Assembly: GCA_965199905.1 (NCBI GenBank)
Contig: OZ241366.1
Span: forward strand, 4,464,001-4,528,000
Direction of reading: 5' to 3'
DNA from: Ilyomonas sp965199905
GTDB lineage: Bacteria; Bacteroidota; Bacteroidia; Chitinophagales; Chitinophagaceae
DNA: 64,000 nt
Below, piece by piece: positions 1 to 8,689 of the stretch. The first letter of the stretch is position 1. Each line of letters starts with the position of its first letter. The translations under genes and the position numbers were made by a program. The notes below the pieces were generated by a model. That model searched no databases, was not told the DNA's origin, and was given only the letters and a program-made list of their open reading frames with translations.

Positions 1-861
1 ATTGTGGCCCGGAATGGTATTTACTTCACCGTTCGGTCCGTATTTTCCTTTTCTTGGCCCGATGCAAATGGCGCCTGCCAAAGCAGCAACGCCGCCTACT
101 AAGTGCACCACAGATGAACCGGCAAAATCAACATGACCATGACCCAGCCCGAAGTTGATGCCTAACTGCGACAGCCAGCCGCCACCCCAAACCCAGTTGC
201 CGAATATCGGGTACACGAACATAGAGATGAATAAACCGAAAATAAGAAACGATTTGAACGACCATCTTTCTGCCATGGAGCCGGTAGGTATGGTAGCTGT
301 GGTATCCATAAATACCATCTGGAACAGGAAAAGGGCAAACACACCGACATCATACACTTTGCTGTTAAGGAAGAAGCCAACGCTTCCGATGATACCAAAT
401 GCGTGCCCGCCAATGTTTACCGTATATTCATGCGGAATAACGCCCGGAGCGCCACCTAATGTAGCTACGTTAAGTGCGCCGCCAAACATAAAGGCGAAGC
501 CGCAAATCCAGAAGCCGATCATGCCCAGCGCATATACCATAAAATTCATCCCCATGGTGTGCGCCACGTTTTTCTTTTGGGTAAAACCCGTTTCAACCAG
601 CGCAAAGCCGGCCTGCATAAACATAACCAGGAAACCCGCCAGCAGCGTCCACATCATATTAATAGCAATCTTGTTGTGCCCGCTTTGTGCAGCTATTTCT
701 TCAGTAGTTGGTTTGCCTGCCGTAGCCGCAGTTACATCGGAAGCAGTACCTGTATTAGCGCCGGTAGCATCCTGCGAGAAACCGCTGACAGCACAGACAA
801 GAAAGAAAGCCACAAAGAGGCTTTTCCAGAGAAGAGAGAATTTTTGGTTTATCAAATTCAT
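1..861 (-). CDS. amt: Ammonium transporter (Amt family), C-terminus beyond window
   Basis: Translation of the minus strand from the ATG at 861 runs open for 287 codons to the window edge, so the 3' part is missing. The first 27 or so residues look like a signal peptide ending near VSGFSQ, as in Amt proteins with a periplasmic N-terminus. Hydrophobic helices of an ammonium channel follow, with the family signature ETGFTQKKN and the pore histidine stretch SSVVHLVGG (His near residue 253). Amt proteins conduct ammonium/ammonia across the inner membrane. The gene starts 36 bp after the stop of an outer-membrane porin gene, downstream of a second Amt, so the three form a nitrogen-uptake group. A P-II gene often accompanies amt, but none is visible in the part of the locus shown. 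Confidence 0.93.
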   Translation of the reverse strand, partial: MNLINQKFSLLWKSLFVAFFLVCAVSGFSQDATGANTGTASDVTAATAGKPTTEEIAAQSGHNKIAINMMWTLLAGFLVMFMQAGFALVETGFTQKKNVAHTMGMNFMVYALGMIGFWICGFAFMFGGALNVATLGGAPGVIPHEYTVNIGGHAFGIIGSVGFFLNSKVYDVGVFALFLFQMVFMDTTATIPTGSMAERWSFKSFLIFGLFISMFVYPIFGNWVWGGGWLSQLGINFGLGHGHVDFAGSSVVHLVGGVAALAGAICIGPRKGKYGPNGEVNTIPGHN

Positions 862-897
862 AGCTTCAGGTTTTGTTATTGATAAATATGTGGTGTG

Positions 898-1992
898 TTA
901 GAAATGATAAGTTGCAGCTAAGATGCCGGACACGGTTGTTTTAGTTCCATCTCCATTATTCTTTTCGAAGACTTCGTCTTTTCCTGCATCCAGCCTTAGT
1001 TCTGGTATAATGGTAAGGTTACCAACTTTAAAATTGGGTGATAGTGTTACATCGAAAATGCTGGTGTAGGGAGCTATAGATGCGACTGCTTTTTTATTGT
1101 CAAAATATTCGCCTCTCAGTGTGATTCCAAATTTGCTTACCGGGTCGTAGTTAAAGTATAATGCAGAGCCCCACCATACATTTCCGTCGCCGCCATCTGG
1201 TTTTACAGACTGAACTGTTCCATTATACCCAATGCTGAATTTATCGCTCACGGCGCCGGTTATCACAAGGTCTCCCTGATTCAGGCTGGAAGCACCGCCG
1301 AAGGAGCCCTGGTAGTTCAGATAAGCTTTTACTTTATCGTTCTTTGAACCGGTGCTGAACTGAGCAATGGCAAACTTGCGCGACGAATTAGTCGTAACAA
1401 GATCAGTTGTATTGGCAACGCCTATCATTAATGCGCTTTTTCCGCCTAATCCAATATCAGCTTTTAGTCCAGTATGCGAAAACGGACCGAAGGAGAACAT
1501 ATAAGACATGCTGTAGTTCCGGTTCAGGTAGGCATCAACCAATTCGTAGCCAATGTGGGTTGCCCATTTGCCTAATGTTAGCTTGAATTTGTCGGATACA
1601 GCATAGCTTAAATAAGCTTGCTTTACCGCAAATAATGTAGAGTGATCAGGATTGCCATAGTTGAATTCCTCGGCTCTTCTTCCAAATCCTAAATCAATAA
1701 AGGCACTTGCCTTTCCAAAGCTGTGTGAGCCCTGAAGGCTTGCCATGCCAAGCTCGAACGAGTTCTGCGAATTGGTAAAGCTTGTGTAATCATTACCATA
1801 ATGAGTACCGCCAAAGGCATCAAAAGCGGAAGGGTCGCTGAAATTGTACCGGTAATAAGCATCAAGCGAACCGGTAATTTTTACACCCGCCACTTCTAAT
1901 GATGGATCGGCGGCTTTGCCTGTGGAATCCTGTGCGTTTGATAGTAACGAGCAGGTAATGCAGGCAGAAAGGAATAGTAAGCATTTCTTCAT
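898..1992 (-). CDS. Outer-membrane beta-barrel porin, OmpL/BBP2-like
   Basis: A 364-residue protein with a clear signal peptide (MKKCLLFLSACITCSLLSNA, cleavage before QDST). It continues as alternating polar/aromatic beta strands and ends in a terminal Phe (ATYHF), typical of outer-membrane barrels. It resembles the putative OmpL-like porin family of Bacteroidota. The ATG at 1992 was preferred over one 45 bp upstream because it places the signal peptide at the N-terminus. It lies between two ammonium transporter genes on the same strand, so a role in outer-membrane passage of small nitrogen compounds is plausible but inferred. No substrate can be read from the sequence. Confidence 0.8.
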   Translation of the reverse strand: MKKCLLFLSACITCSLLSNAQDSTGKAADPSLEVAGVKITGSLDAYYRYNFSDPSAFDAFGGTHYGNDYTSFTNSQNSFELGMASLQGSHSFGKASAFIDLGFGRRAEEFNYGNPDHSTLFAVKQAYLSYAVSDKFKLTLGKWATHIGYELVDAYLNRNYSMSYMFSFGPFSHTGLKADIGLGGKSALMIGVANTTDLVTTNSSRKFAIAQFSTGSKNDKVKAYLNYQGSFGGASSLNQGDLVITGAVSDKFSIGYNGTVQSVKPDGGDGNVWWGSALYFNYDPVSKFGITLRGEYFDNKKAVASIAPYTSIFDVTLSPNFKVGNLTIIPELRLDAGKDEVFEKNNGDGTKTTVSGILAATYHF

Positions 1993-2150
1993 AAAACTGT
2001 GTTTTTGATAGTAAATAAAAAACTTACTGGCTGGCAAAAGTTAGCGATAAAGTCAGTTTACGTCTTTCACAAGGTTCTCTGCGCTGCGTAATGGCTTCCA
2101 TATTAAAAAATAGCTGATTACTGTTAGTTTCTGGCGATTGTTAGTTGGTA

Positions 2151-2190
2151 AAAAGAAAGAAGCATTCTTCGAAAAATGCCTCTTCCTTAA
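2151..2190 (-). terminator. Intrinsic terminator after the second amt gene
   Basis: Read on the minus strand, AAGAGGCATT and AATGCTTCTT pair with one mismatch around a short loop and are followed by TCTTTTT. It sits about 20 bp past the stop of the 462-residue Amt, so the porin/amt pair downstream may have its own promoter or depend on read-through. Confidence 0.65.
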
Positions 2191-2210
2191 TTTGTTGCTT
2201 CTGGTGTAAA

Positions 2211-3599
2211 TTAAATATCCGAGTTTTCGGTTATCATGCCTGCCTGGCTCATTATCAACGTACCGTGCGTGTATTGCTCGTTGTGCTGACTCTCATCCAG
2301 CCCTGCTTCTTCCTCAGCCTCGCTTACACGCAACGGCAATACAAAATCAATGAATTTAAAAATGAGATACGATACTATAAAACTGTATCCTACCACTATT
2401 ACCAATGCTTTCAGTTGCGTAAAGAAAAAAGATGCATTGCCATAAAACAAGCCATCGTTGCCTGCGCTATTTACAGTTTTCGTAGCGAAGATGCCCGTCA
2501 ATAGCATGCCTACCATACCACCAAGACCGTGGCAGGGAAACACATCGAGCGTATCATCTAATCTTGTTTTTTGTTTGTAATGAACGGCGACATTTGAAAT
2601 AATAGCAGCTACGGCGCCAATAAAAATACTTTGTGGAATGGCTACAAAACCGGCAGCCGGCGTAATGGCAACCAGGCCTACTACCGCGCCGATGCAAAAG
2701 CCGAGAACGGATGGCTTTTTGCCGCGCATAGCATCAAAAAACATCCATGATAAACCGGCTGCACCAGCGGCTGTATTGGTAGTGGCAAAAGCAGAAATAG
2801 ACAGCATGTTGGCGCCTAAGGCAGAACCTGCATTAAAGCCAAACCAGCCAAACCACAATAAACCGGTACCAATTAAAACATAGGGAATATTTGCCGGCGG
2901 CACTTCTTTATGTTCAATATGCACTTTTCTGCGTTTCAATACTAAAGCGCCTGCCAGGGCAGCACAGCCCGCCGAGATGTGAACCACGGTGCCACCTGCA
3001 AAGTCGAGTGCGCCCATTTTGTATAAAAAACCCTCCGGATGCCAGCTCCAGTGTGCCAGCGGCGCATACACCAAAAGGCTAAAAAGGCAGATAAATAAAA
3101 TGTAAGAAGTAAAACGAATACGCTCTGCCACTGCGCCCACAACGAGACCCGGCGTGATGATAGCAAACATTAACTGGAAAAGGGAGAACAGCAATAGAGG
3201 AATGGTCATAGCCGTTCCGCCCTGCAAAACAGGCGCACCTGAGAATACATTCTTAAAGAAAAGAAACGTGGTTGGATTACCAATAAAGCCTCCGATGGTA
3301 TCGCCAAAGCATAAACTAAAGCCAACAACAACCCACAATACGCTTACAACTCCTGCTGCTACCACGCTTTTCATCATGGTTGATAAAACATTTTTACGAT
3401 GTACCATGCCGCCGTAAAAAAAGGCTAATCCGGGTGTCATAAGGAAAACAAGCGCCGTTGCAACAATGATCCAGGCAATATCAGCCGAACTATAATCGAA
3501 ACCTTCTTTAGGAGCAAAAGACGGAATAAAAAGAGCGGCAACTGAAATAATGACCAACACAAGAAAGGGAGCGACGGATTTGAAAGAAACTTTGTTCAA
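2211..3599 (-). CDS. amt: Ammonium transporter (Amt family)
   Basis: A complete 462-residue polytopic membrane protein with Amt hallmarks. These are the helix with TPGLAFFYGGMVHRKN, the first pore histidine in GTVVHISAGCAALAG (His207), the second in DVFPCHGLGGMVG (His357), and a cytoplasmic C-terminal tail of about 40 acidic/polar residues, the part that contacts P-II regulators in this family. Unlike the neighbouring Amt it has no cleavable-looking signal extension; its first hydrophobic segment (residues 10-26) is probably a membrane helix or uncleaved signal. It is transcribed divergently from glutamine synthetase, fitting a nitrogen-assimilation locus. A strong terminator follows. Confidence 0.94.
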   Translation of the reverse strand: MNKVSFKSVAPFLVLVIISVAALFIPSFAPKEGFDYSSADIAWIIVATALVFLMTPGLAFFYGGMVHRKNVLSTMMKSVVAAGVVSVLWVVVGFSLCFGDTIGGFIGNPTTFLFFKNVFSGAPVLQGGTAMTIPLLLFSLFQLMFAIITPGLVVGAVAERIRFTSYILFICLFSLLVYAPLAHWSWHPEGFLYKMGALDFAGGTVVHISAGCAALAGALVLKRRKVHIEHKEVPPANIPYVLIGTGLLWFGWFGFNAGSALGANMLSISAFATTNTAAGAAGLSWMFFDAMRGKKPSVLGFCIGAVVGLVAITPAAGFVAIPQSIFIGAVAAIISNVAVHYKQKTRLDDTLDVFPCHGLGGMVGMLLTGIFATKTVNSAGNDGLFYGNASFFFTQLKALVIVVGYSFIVSYLIFKFIDFVLPLRVSEAEEEAGLDESQHNEQYTHGTLIMSQAGMITENSDI

Positions 3600-3988
3600 A
3601 GCGTTCTCGTTTTAAATATTAATAATAAAATGATGTGCTAAAGAAGCGGCAAGATAACAGTATAACACGAACGAAAAGGTGTTATTGACTCTTATTTTAA
3701 ACAATTGGAAAAATTTTATAAATTAGATTGGTAAAGAATTAATTATTTTATTTTTTCTAATAAAAAAGACTTTTCATTTTTGTCATAACAGTTTACGATT
3801 GATTTAATAATTAAAAATTTAAAACAAAAGGTGAATTTATTATTGTTTTATTGTTTAAAGTGAACAGATATTCTTTTATTTTGCAGCGCTAATCAAAATA
3901 TTCTTTTACAAACACCTCTCTTCTTTGGTTTATCTAAGTTTTTGATAGACATTTTTATTTTTTATAATTGAAAAAACAAAACACTGAC
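3600..3988. promoter_or_regulatory. Divergent AT-rich intergenic region between amt and glutamine synthetase
   Basis: About 390 bp with no credible gene. It is very AT-rich and must hold the divergent promoters. The best plus-strand -7 candidate is TATTTTGC near 3879-3886, an imperfect TAnnTTTG, about 100 bp before the glutamine synthetase ATG. No confident operator or riboswitch was seen. Confidence 0.4.
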
Positions 3989-4996
3989 ATGGCAAAACTT
4001 GAGTACATCTGGCTCGATGGCTACAAACCCACACAAAGCCTGAGAAGCAAAACCAAAATTGAAAAAGACTTCGGCGGCACGTTGGAAGATTGTCCTAACT
4101 GGAGCTTCGATGGTTCCTCGACCGAGCAGGCGCCGGGCGGTTCATCAGATTGCGTTTTGAAGCCTGTGTTCCTTTGCACAGATCCGCAGCGTAAAGATGC
4201 TTTCCTGGTTATGTGCGAGGTATTGAGCGCAGATGGTACGCCGCATCCTTCTAATGGCCGTGCTACTATTGAAGATGATGATAACGATTTCTGGTTTGGC
4301 TTTGAGCAGGAATACTTTTTATGGAACCCTGAAACCAACAAGCCATTAGGTTTTCCTGGGGGCGGTTATCCGGGTCCGCAAGGTCCATATTATTGCTCTG
4401 TAGGTGCTAAAAATGCTTATGGTCGCGATATTGTTGAAGAACATTTGGATGCTTGCCTTGAAGCAGGTTTAAATGTAGAAGGCATCAATGCGGAAGTAGC
4501 AGCCGGTCAGTGGGAATTCCAGATTTTTGCCAAAGGCGCTAAAGAAGCCGGCGACCAGATATGGGTTGCGCGTTATTTGCTTGAGCGCATTTGTGAAAAT
4601 TATGATGTAGCCATTAACTGGCATTGCAAACCATTAGGTCAGCTCGACTGGAATGGTTCGGGTATGCATGCTAACTTCTCCAATTCAACATTGCGTACGG
4701 CTGGCAGCAAAGATATCTATGATAAAATATGTGAAGCGTTCCGTCCTGTTATTAAAGAGCACATCGAAGTGTATGGTGCTGATAATGACCAGCGCTTAAC
4801 CGGCAAACACGAAACGGCTTCTATTCACGATTATAGCTACGGCGTATCTGATCGTGGTGCTTCTATCCGCATTCCGCTGGCTACCGTTCAGCGTGGCTGG
4901 AAAGGCTACCTGGAAGATCGTCGTCCGAATTCAGCGGCTGATCCTTACAAAGTAGCTGCGCGAATCATTAAAACAGTAAAATCGGCTGTTTTATAA
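3989..4996 (+). CDS. glnII: Glutamine synthetase type II (eukaryote-like)
   Basis: A 335-residue enzyme that makes glutamine from glutamate, ammonia and ATP in the cytoplasm. Its length and motifs fit type II glutamine synthetase (about 335-370 residues) rather than the 470-residue type I or 700-residue type III. It carries the beta-grasp N-terminus with WSFDGSSTEQ, the FGFEQEYFL metal/glutamate stretch, NAEVAAGQWEFQ, NWHCKPLGQLDWNGSGMHANFS (part of the active site), TGKHETASI and EDRRPNSAADPY. The ATG at 3989 gives the family N-terminus (MAKLEYIWLDGY); a TTG 21 bp upstream is less likely. Type II enzymes lack the adenylylation loop of type I, so control is probably transcriptional. It is divergent from amt, and a terminator follows the stop. 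Confidence 0.95.
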   Translation: MAKLEYIWLDGYKPTQSLRSKTKIEKDFGGTLEDCPNWSFDGSSTEQAPGGSSDCVLKPVFLCTDPQRKDAFLVMCEVLSADGTPHPSNGRATIEDDDNDFWFGFEQEYFLWNPETNKPLGFPGGGYPGPQGPYYCSVGAKNAYGRDIVEEHLDACLEAGLNVEGINAEVAAGQWEFQIFAKGAKEAGDQIWVARYLLERICENYDVAINWHCKPLGQLDWNGSGMHANFSNSTLRTAGSKDIYDKICEAFRPVIKEHIEVYGADNDQRLTGKHETASIHDYSYGVSDRGASIRIPLATVQRGWKGYLEDRRPNSAADPYKVAARIIKTVKSAVL

Positions 4997-5033
4997 GTAA
5001 GAATTAGTTAGTAGTACATATAAGACACATGAG

Positions 5034-5066
5034 AAAGCTGCTGCAGTTTTGCAGCAGCTTTTATTT
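5034..5066 (+). terminator. Intrinsic terminator of glutamine synthetase
   Basis: Perfect 12-bp stem AAAGCTGCTGCA / TGCAGCAGCTTT with loop GTTT, followed by a T-rich tract. It lies 38 bp past the glutamine synthetase stop. Confidence 0.85.
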
Positions 5067-5149
5067 TATATTTATTCTTTTTTATGAATGATAAAACTAT
5101 TCGCTTCTCTCTCAAATTATCTCACCTTTGCCTTCCTTTTTAAAGACAC

Positions 5150-5593
5150 ATGGCAGCGAAAGAGATGAACAACCGGCAGGCTTATTTTAATTACCAGATA
5201 GACGATAAATATGTGGCGGGCGTTGTACTGCTTGGCACCGAAGTAAAATCTATCCGCGCAGGAAAAGTAAGTTTCAATGACAGCTTCTGTATGTTTGAAA
5301 AAAGTGGCTTGTGGCTTCGTGGCATGTACATCGCAGAATATGCTTTAGGCACAACCAACAACCACATTGCCGTTCACGACAGGAAATTATTATTAACTGC
5401 ACGGGAATTGAAACGCCTGCAGGCAGCTACTAAAGAAAAAGGTTTTACCATCGTGCCGTTGCGCGTTTTTCTTAATGATAAAAACCTTGTGAAAGTAGAG
5501 ATTGGGTTAGGTCGTGGTAAAAAGACACATGACAAGCGTGAGACCATTAAGAAGCGGGATACTGACCGCGAAATCAAGCGTTATCTAAAGTAA
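5150..5593 (+). CDS. smpB: SsrA-binding protein SmpB
   Basis: A 147-residue protein of typical SmpB length. It binds tmRNA and delivers it to stalled ribosomes for trans-translation. It shows the N-terminal NRQAYFNYQIDDKYVAGVVLLGTEVKSIR motif region, the central SFCMFEKSGLWLRGMYIAEY, and the basic C-terminal tail with GRGKKTHDKRETIKKRDTDREI that inserts in the ribosome. The start ATG at 5150 follows a Bacteroidota-like -7 element (CACCTTTG). No tmRNA gene was recognised nearby. It appears monocistronic. Confidence 0.96.
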   Translation: MAAKEMNNRQAYFNYQIDDKYVAGVVLLGTEVKSIRAGKVSFNDSFCMFEKSGLWLRGMYIAEYALGTTNNHIAVHDRKLLLTARELKRLQAATKEKGFTIVPLRVFLNDKNLVKVEIGLGRGKKTHDKRETIKKRDTDREIKRYLK

Positions 5594-5926
5594 AAGAAGC
5601 CATAATTTTAGCTTCTAAAGCGGAAATAGTAAGCAACTTATAATTGCCTGTTTTTTACTTCGGGTTTAAAGCAGCATTGTTTATGCTATTTCAAATTCCC
5701 CTTTAGGGGGCTGGGGATTGGCATAAAAAACCCCGGTAGAGAACTATCGGGGAAGTTATAAGCAAGCAACCGAAAACGGGTTATTCTCTAACCCGCAATA
5801 AATGTAGGAACCTTTTTTATAAATAACTGAATTATTGTTAACAATAAATTCATATTATTTTGTTTAAACGTTCTTTATTCCTAAATGCGATGCTTTTTAA
5901 ATATTTTCGCGCCCCAAACAGAACGG
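5594..5926. other. Structured intergenic region between smpB and ferredoxin
   Basis: No gene over 20 codons is convincing here. Three hairpins are visible: AGAAGC/GCTTCT just after smpB, CCCCGGTAG-AGAA-CTATCGGGG at 5731-5752, and CGGGTTA-TTCTC-TAACCCG near 5775-5793. The second and third have complementary loops (GAGAA and TTCTC) and arms that could pair with each other instead. A copy of a dispersed CCCCTTTAGGGG-type repeat lies at 5692-5717. The region may be a leader of the ferredoxin gene or a small RNA; no known riboswitch consensus was recognised. Confidence 0.35.
5692..5717. repeat. Short intergenic repeat, family B (CCCCTTTAGGGGG...TGGGG)
   Basis: The stretch CAAATTCCCCTTTAGGGGG followed by CTGGGGA closely matches two other copies in the window at 19939-19966 (inverted) and 20034-20059. 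It is internally palindromic (CCCCTTTAGGGG). Confidence 0.6.
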
Positions 5927-6262
5927 ATGTACACCATAAAAATAAATTTTGAGCAAAAAGGAGCGCAGCCTGTCACGCTCACAAACATAGAGTCTGACCA
6001 GAGCCTGTTGGAAGTGTGTTTAGATAATGACATTGATCTTCACCATAATTGCGGTGCCGTTTGTGCCTGCAGCACCTGCCACTTGTATGTGAATGGCGGT
6101 ATGGATTATTTAGAAGAGATCAGCGACCGCGAAGAAGACTTCATAGACAGAGCCATCAGTCCACGCATCAATTCGCGTCTTGGCTGTCAATGTGTATTGT
6201 TAGATGGTGATGGTGAAATAGAAGTAACCTTGCCCGACCAGACACAGTTTTTAGGAGAGTAA
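5927..6262 (+). CDS. fdx: 2Fe-2S ferredoxin, Isc/adrenodoxin type
   Basis: A 111-residue [2Fe-2S] ferredoxin. The cluster ligands are visible as Cys42-x5-Cys48-x2-Cys51 (NCGAVCACSTC) and Cys87 in RLGCQC, the adrenodoxin-type spacing. The ATG at 5927 gives MYTIKINFEQ, the usual N-terminus; an upstream ATG would add 14 atypical residues. Adrenodoxin-type ferredoxins supply electrons to Fe-S cluster assembly. The gene 22 bp downstream encodes an IscX-like protein, which supports that role here. The rest of the isc/suf machinery is not adjacent; an IscA-type protein is at 59.9 kb. Confidence 0.92.
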   Translation: MYTIKINFEQKGAQPVTLTNIESDQSLLEVCLDNDIDLHHNCGAVCACSTCHLYVNGGMDYLEEISDREEDFIDRAISPRINSRLGCQCVLLDGDGEIEVTLPDQTQFLGE

Positions 6263-6284
6263 ATTATAAACATCATTTTATTGT

Positions 6285-6521
6285 ATGCCTCATTTTGAAC
6301 CGCCCATCACCTGGAACGATCACGAAGACATTGCCATGAAACTCTATGAGCGTTTCGGCAATGACTTTAACGAAGGAAAAATATACCGTCTCCGCTTTAC
6401 CGATTTATTGGAATGGATTTTACAAATCCCCAATTTTGAAGGCACCCGCGGGCAAAGCACCGAAGGACATTTGGAAATGATACAAAGCGCCTGGGTTTAC
6501 GAATGGCGCGATAATCAGTAA
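6285..6521 (+). CDS. iscX: Fe-S assembly protein IscX
   Basis: A 78-residue acidic protein matching IscX (YfhJ) across its length: ITWNDHEDIAMKLYERFG near the start, RLRFTDLLEWILQIPNFEG in the middle and ESAWVYEW-like SAWVYEWRDN at the end. IscX binds IscS and iron and modulates cluster assembly. It is 22 bp downstream of the 2Fe-2S ferredoxin, the same pairing as in isc operons. It is slightly longer than the roughly 66-residue E. coli protein because of an N-terminal extension (MPHFEPP). Confidence 0.85.
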   Translation: MPHFEPPITWNDHEDIAMKLYERFGNDFNEGKIYRLRFTDLLEWILQIPNFEGTRGQSTEGHLEMIQSAWVYEWRDNQ

Positions 6522-6586
6522 GATGTAATTCTGAAGGGGAACATCGAGCGTTTTGTAAATAACTATTACCTGATTAAATTTTTGAC

Positions 6587-7147
6587 TTGGATTCTTCCGC
6601 AGATAATGAACAGGCTGCAAGCTTCCCTTTAGGAGCTAAAGGCTTTTCTGCTATTACCACGTTTGTGTTTGATGTAGATGGCGTTCTTACCGATGGCACT
6701 TTGCTCATTCTTCCAAATGGCGTAATGGCTCGTCGTATGAATATTAAAGATGGGTATGCACTTCAGCTTGCGGTTAAGAAAGGATATCATGTAGCAGTTA
6801 TCTCAGGTGGTAATTCTGTTGAAGTAAAAGAGCGGCTGAACTTGTTGGGTGTAAACGATGTGTTCATGCGCGTCAGCAACAAAAAGGAATGTTTAGACGA
6901 ATATCTCGCGGTGAATAGTTATAAGAGCGAAGAGGTATTATTCATGGGTGATGATATACCTGATTATGAAGTTATGCAATCTGTTGCTTTGGCTTGCTGC
7001 CCGGCTGATGCAGCGCACGAAATTAAAGCCATCAGCCATTATATTTCTCATGTTGCGGGCGGACAAGGTTGTGCCAGAGATGTAATAGAAAAAGTGCTCA
7101 CTTTGCACGATAAATGGCTGCCCGATACGGGCATAAAGTCTCAGTAA
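6587..7147 (+). CDS. kdsC: HAD phosphatase, KdsC-like (KDO-8-phosphate phosphatase)
   Basis: A 186-residue HAD-superfamily hydrolase of the KdsC subfamily, which dephosphorylates KDO-8-phosphate in LPS inner-core synthesis. Motif I is FDVDGVLTDGTL, with the nucleophile Asp and general-acid Asp. Motif II is ISGGNS, and motif III/IV is FMGDDIPDYEVM. The N-terminus must lie upstream of motif I and no in-frame ATG is available, so the TTG at 6587 is chosen; an in-frame TAA lies 12 bp upstream. It begins 65 bp after iscX and ends 12 bp before a UbiA-family gene. Exact substrate is inferred from subfamily resemblance. Confidence 0.85.
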   Translation: MDSSADNEQAASFPLGAKGFSAITTFVFDVDGVLTDGTLLILPNGVMARRMNIKDGYALQLAVKKGYHVAVISGGNSVEVKERLNLLGVNDVFMRVSNKKECLDEYLAVNSYKSEEVLFMGDDIPDYEVMQSVALACCPADAAHEIKAISHYISHVAGGQGCARDVIEKVLTLHDKWLPDTGIKSQ

Positions 7148-7159
7148 AACTTACAATTA

Positions 7160-8092
7160 TTGAAGCAGTTACGCGCTTTTCTTTCCCTCGTGCGGTGGCA
7201 GAACCTGTTATTCATTGCCATCACACAGGTATTATTTGCCTATTGCATCATTATGCCTTTATATGAAGAAGCCGTGCATACACCAATCGTAAAAGGTGCT
7301 ACGCTAATTCTTCTCGTCTTAGCCTCAATTTTAATAGCGGCCGCGGGCTATATCATCAATGATTATTTCGATCTTAATATTGACCTCATCAACAAACCCG
7401 GCAAAGTTATTATCGGTAAAAGCATCACACGCCGCTGGGCTATTGCGCTTCATTTAATACTAAGCGTTATTGGTATCGCCATTGGTATTTACCTGGATAT
7501 TACCACTAAAATTTTATTGCTGAGCTTCGCCAACCTTACCTGTGTTTTATTGTTGTTTGCGTATTCTATTTCATTAAAAAAGAAGCTGCTGATTGGTAAT
7601 ATTCTTATCTCCCTTCTCACAGCGTGGACGGTACTTGTTATTACCTGGTGCGAGACAAGAAACCTGTTATCACCACTTGGTATCAGCCGCTTAAAAATTA
7701 CGCGCTACACTTTGCTATATGCAGGCTTTGCTTTTATTATTTCACTCATTCGCGAAGTAATAAAAGATATAGAAGATATGGAAGGCGACCGCCGCTATGG
7801 CTGTACTACAATGCCCATCGTTTGGGGTGTAAACGCTTCCAAAATATTCATTGCTGTATGGCTTGTTGTGCTTCTCGCATTGCTTATCAGTCTGCAGTTT
7901 TATGTGCTGCAATTCAAATGGTGGTTTAGCGCTTTGTATAGCATTGTATTTATTATTGCACCGTTAATCAATATCTTTCGCAACCTGTTTACGGCATCTG
8001 CGCCGGAGGATTATCATCGCCTTAGCAGCCGCTGCAAACTGGTTATGATGACAGGAATTTTGTCAATGATTTTTATAAAACTTTATTCCTGA
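7160..8092 (+). CDS. UbiA-family prenyltransferase
   Basis: A 310-residue integral membrane protein with about eight hydrophobic helices and the two aspartate-rich motifs of the UbiA superfamily: NDYFDLNID (near residue 71) and KDIEDMEGDRRYG (near residue 203). These chelate magnesium and the prenyl diphosphate. Bacteroidota members at this position, between a KdsC-like phosphatase and maf, are commonly annotated as geranylgeranylglycerol-phosphate geranylgeranyltransferase-like; the true acceptor cannot be read from the sequence. The start is a TTG at 7160, 12 bp after the previous stop. It is translated in one operon with its neighbours. Confidence 0.85.
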   Translation: MKQLRAFLSLVRWQNLLFIAITQVLFAYCIIMPLYEEAVHTPIVKGATLILLVLASILIAAAGYIINDYFDLNIDLINKPGKVIIGKSITRRWAIALHLILSVIGIAIGIYLDITTKILLLSFANLTCVLLLFAYSISLKKKLLIGNILISLLTAWTVLVITWCETRNLLSPLGISRLKITRYTLLYAGFAFIISLIREVIKDIEDMEGDRRYGCTTMPIVWGVNASKIFIAVWLVVLLALLISLQFYVLQFKWWFSALYSIVFIIAPLINIFRNLFTASAPEDYHRLSSRCKLVMMTGILSMIFIKLYS

Positions 8093-8102
8093 GCTTTGGC
8101 TT

Positions 8103-8681
8103 ATGAAATCCATCATTTTAGCGTCTCAATCTCCGCGCAGAAAGCAACTTCTCGAATGGGCCGAAGTGCCTTTTGAAATCAATGTAAAGCATGCCGAAGA
8201 AACGTTTCCGGCTGATATTTTATTAACAGATGTGCCGGTTCATATTGCACGAAATAAAGCGTTGGCGGTAAAGGAAAGTTTATCATCTCCGGATAAAATT
8301 ATACTGGCGGCTGATACAGTTGTTGTTTTCGATCACACTATCATTGGCAAACCAAAAGATAGACAAGATGCCATCAATATACTAAACCGTTTATCTGCCC
8401 GGCAGCACGAAGTTATTACCGGTGTTGTTATTTTATACGGCGAAAAAGAAATGGCTTTTGCCGATACCACTACTGTTGTTTTTCATTCACTCACGCAGGA
8501 GCAAATCGCTTTTTATGTAGATAAATACAAGCCTTACGATAAAGCGGGTGCTTATGCTATACAGGAATGGATTGGTGTGATAGGAATCAGGTATGTTTCA
8601 GGCGATTTTTACAATGTAATGGGACTTCCCGTAAGCCGCGTGGTGCAGGCTTTACAGCAAATAAAAAAAGCTGATGAATAA
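8103..8681 (+). CDS. maf: Maf-like nucleotide pyrophosphatase
   Basis: A 192-residue Maf/YhdE family protein, a house-cleaning NTP pyrophosphatase that hydrolyses non-canonical or pyrimidine nucleoside triphosphates and was first linked to septum inhibition. Signature SQSPRRKQLL is at residues 8-17, ILAADTVVVF with the catalytic Asp near residue 75, GKPKDRQDAINIL, and the YKPYDKAGAYAIQEWIG motif at the C-terminal end. It starts with ATG 10 bp after the prenyltransferase stop and is the last gene of the kdsC-ubiA-maf set. The 3' end abuts a decayed yceI copy on the other strand. Confidence 0.95.
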   Translation: MKSIILASQSPRRKQLLEWAEVPFEINVKHAEETFPADILLTDVPVHIARNKALAVKESLSSPDKIILAADTVVVFDHTIIGKPKDRQDAINILNRLSARQHEVITGVVILYGEKEMAFADTTTVVFHSLTQEQIAFYVDKYKPYDKAGAYAIQEWIGVIGIRYVSGDFYNVMGLPVSRVVQALQQIKKADE

Positions 8682-8689
8682 CTCATCAA

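Noticed and set aside
155..901. Plus-strand ORF of 248 codons over the first amt gene
   Set aside because: It is antisense to a clear ammonium transporter, and its composition (Pro/Ile-rich, no domain) is that of a shadow frame.
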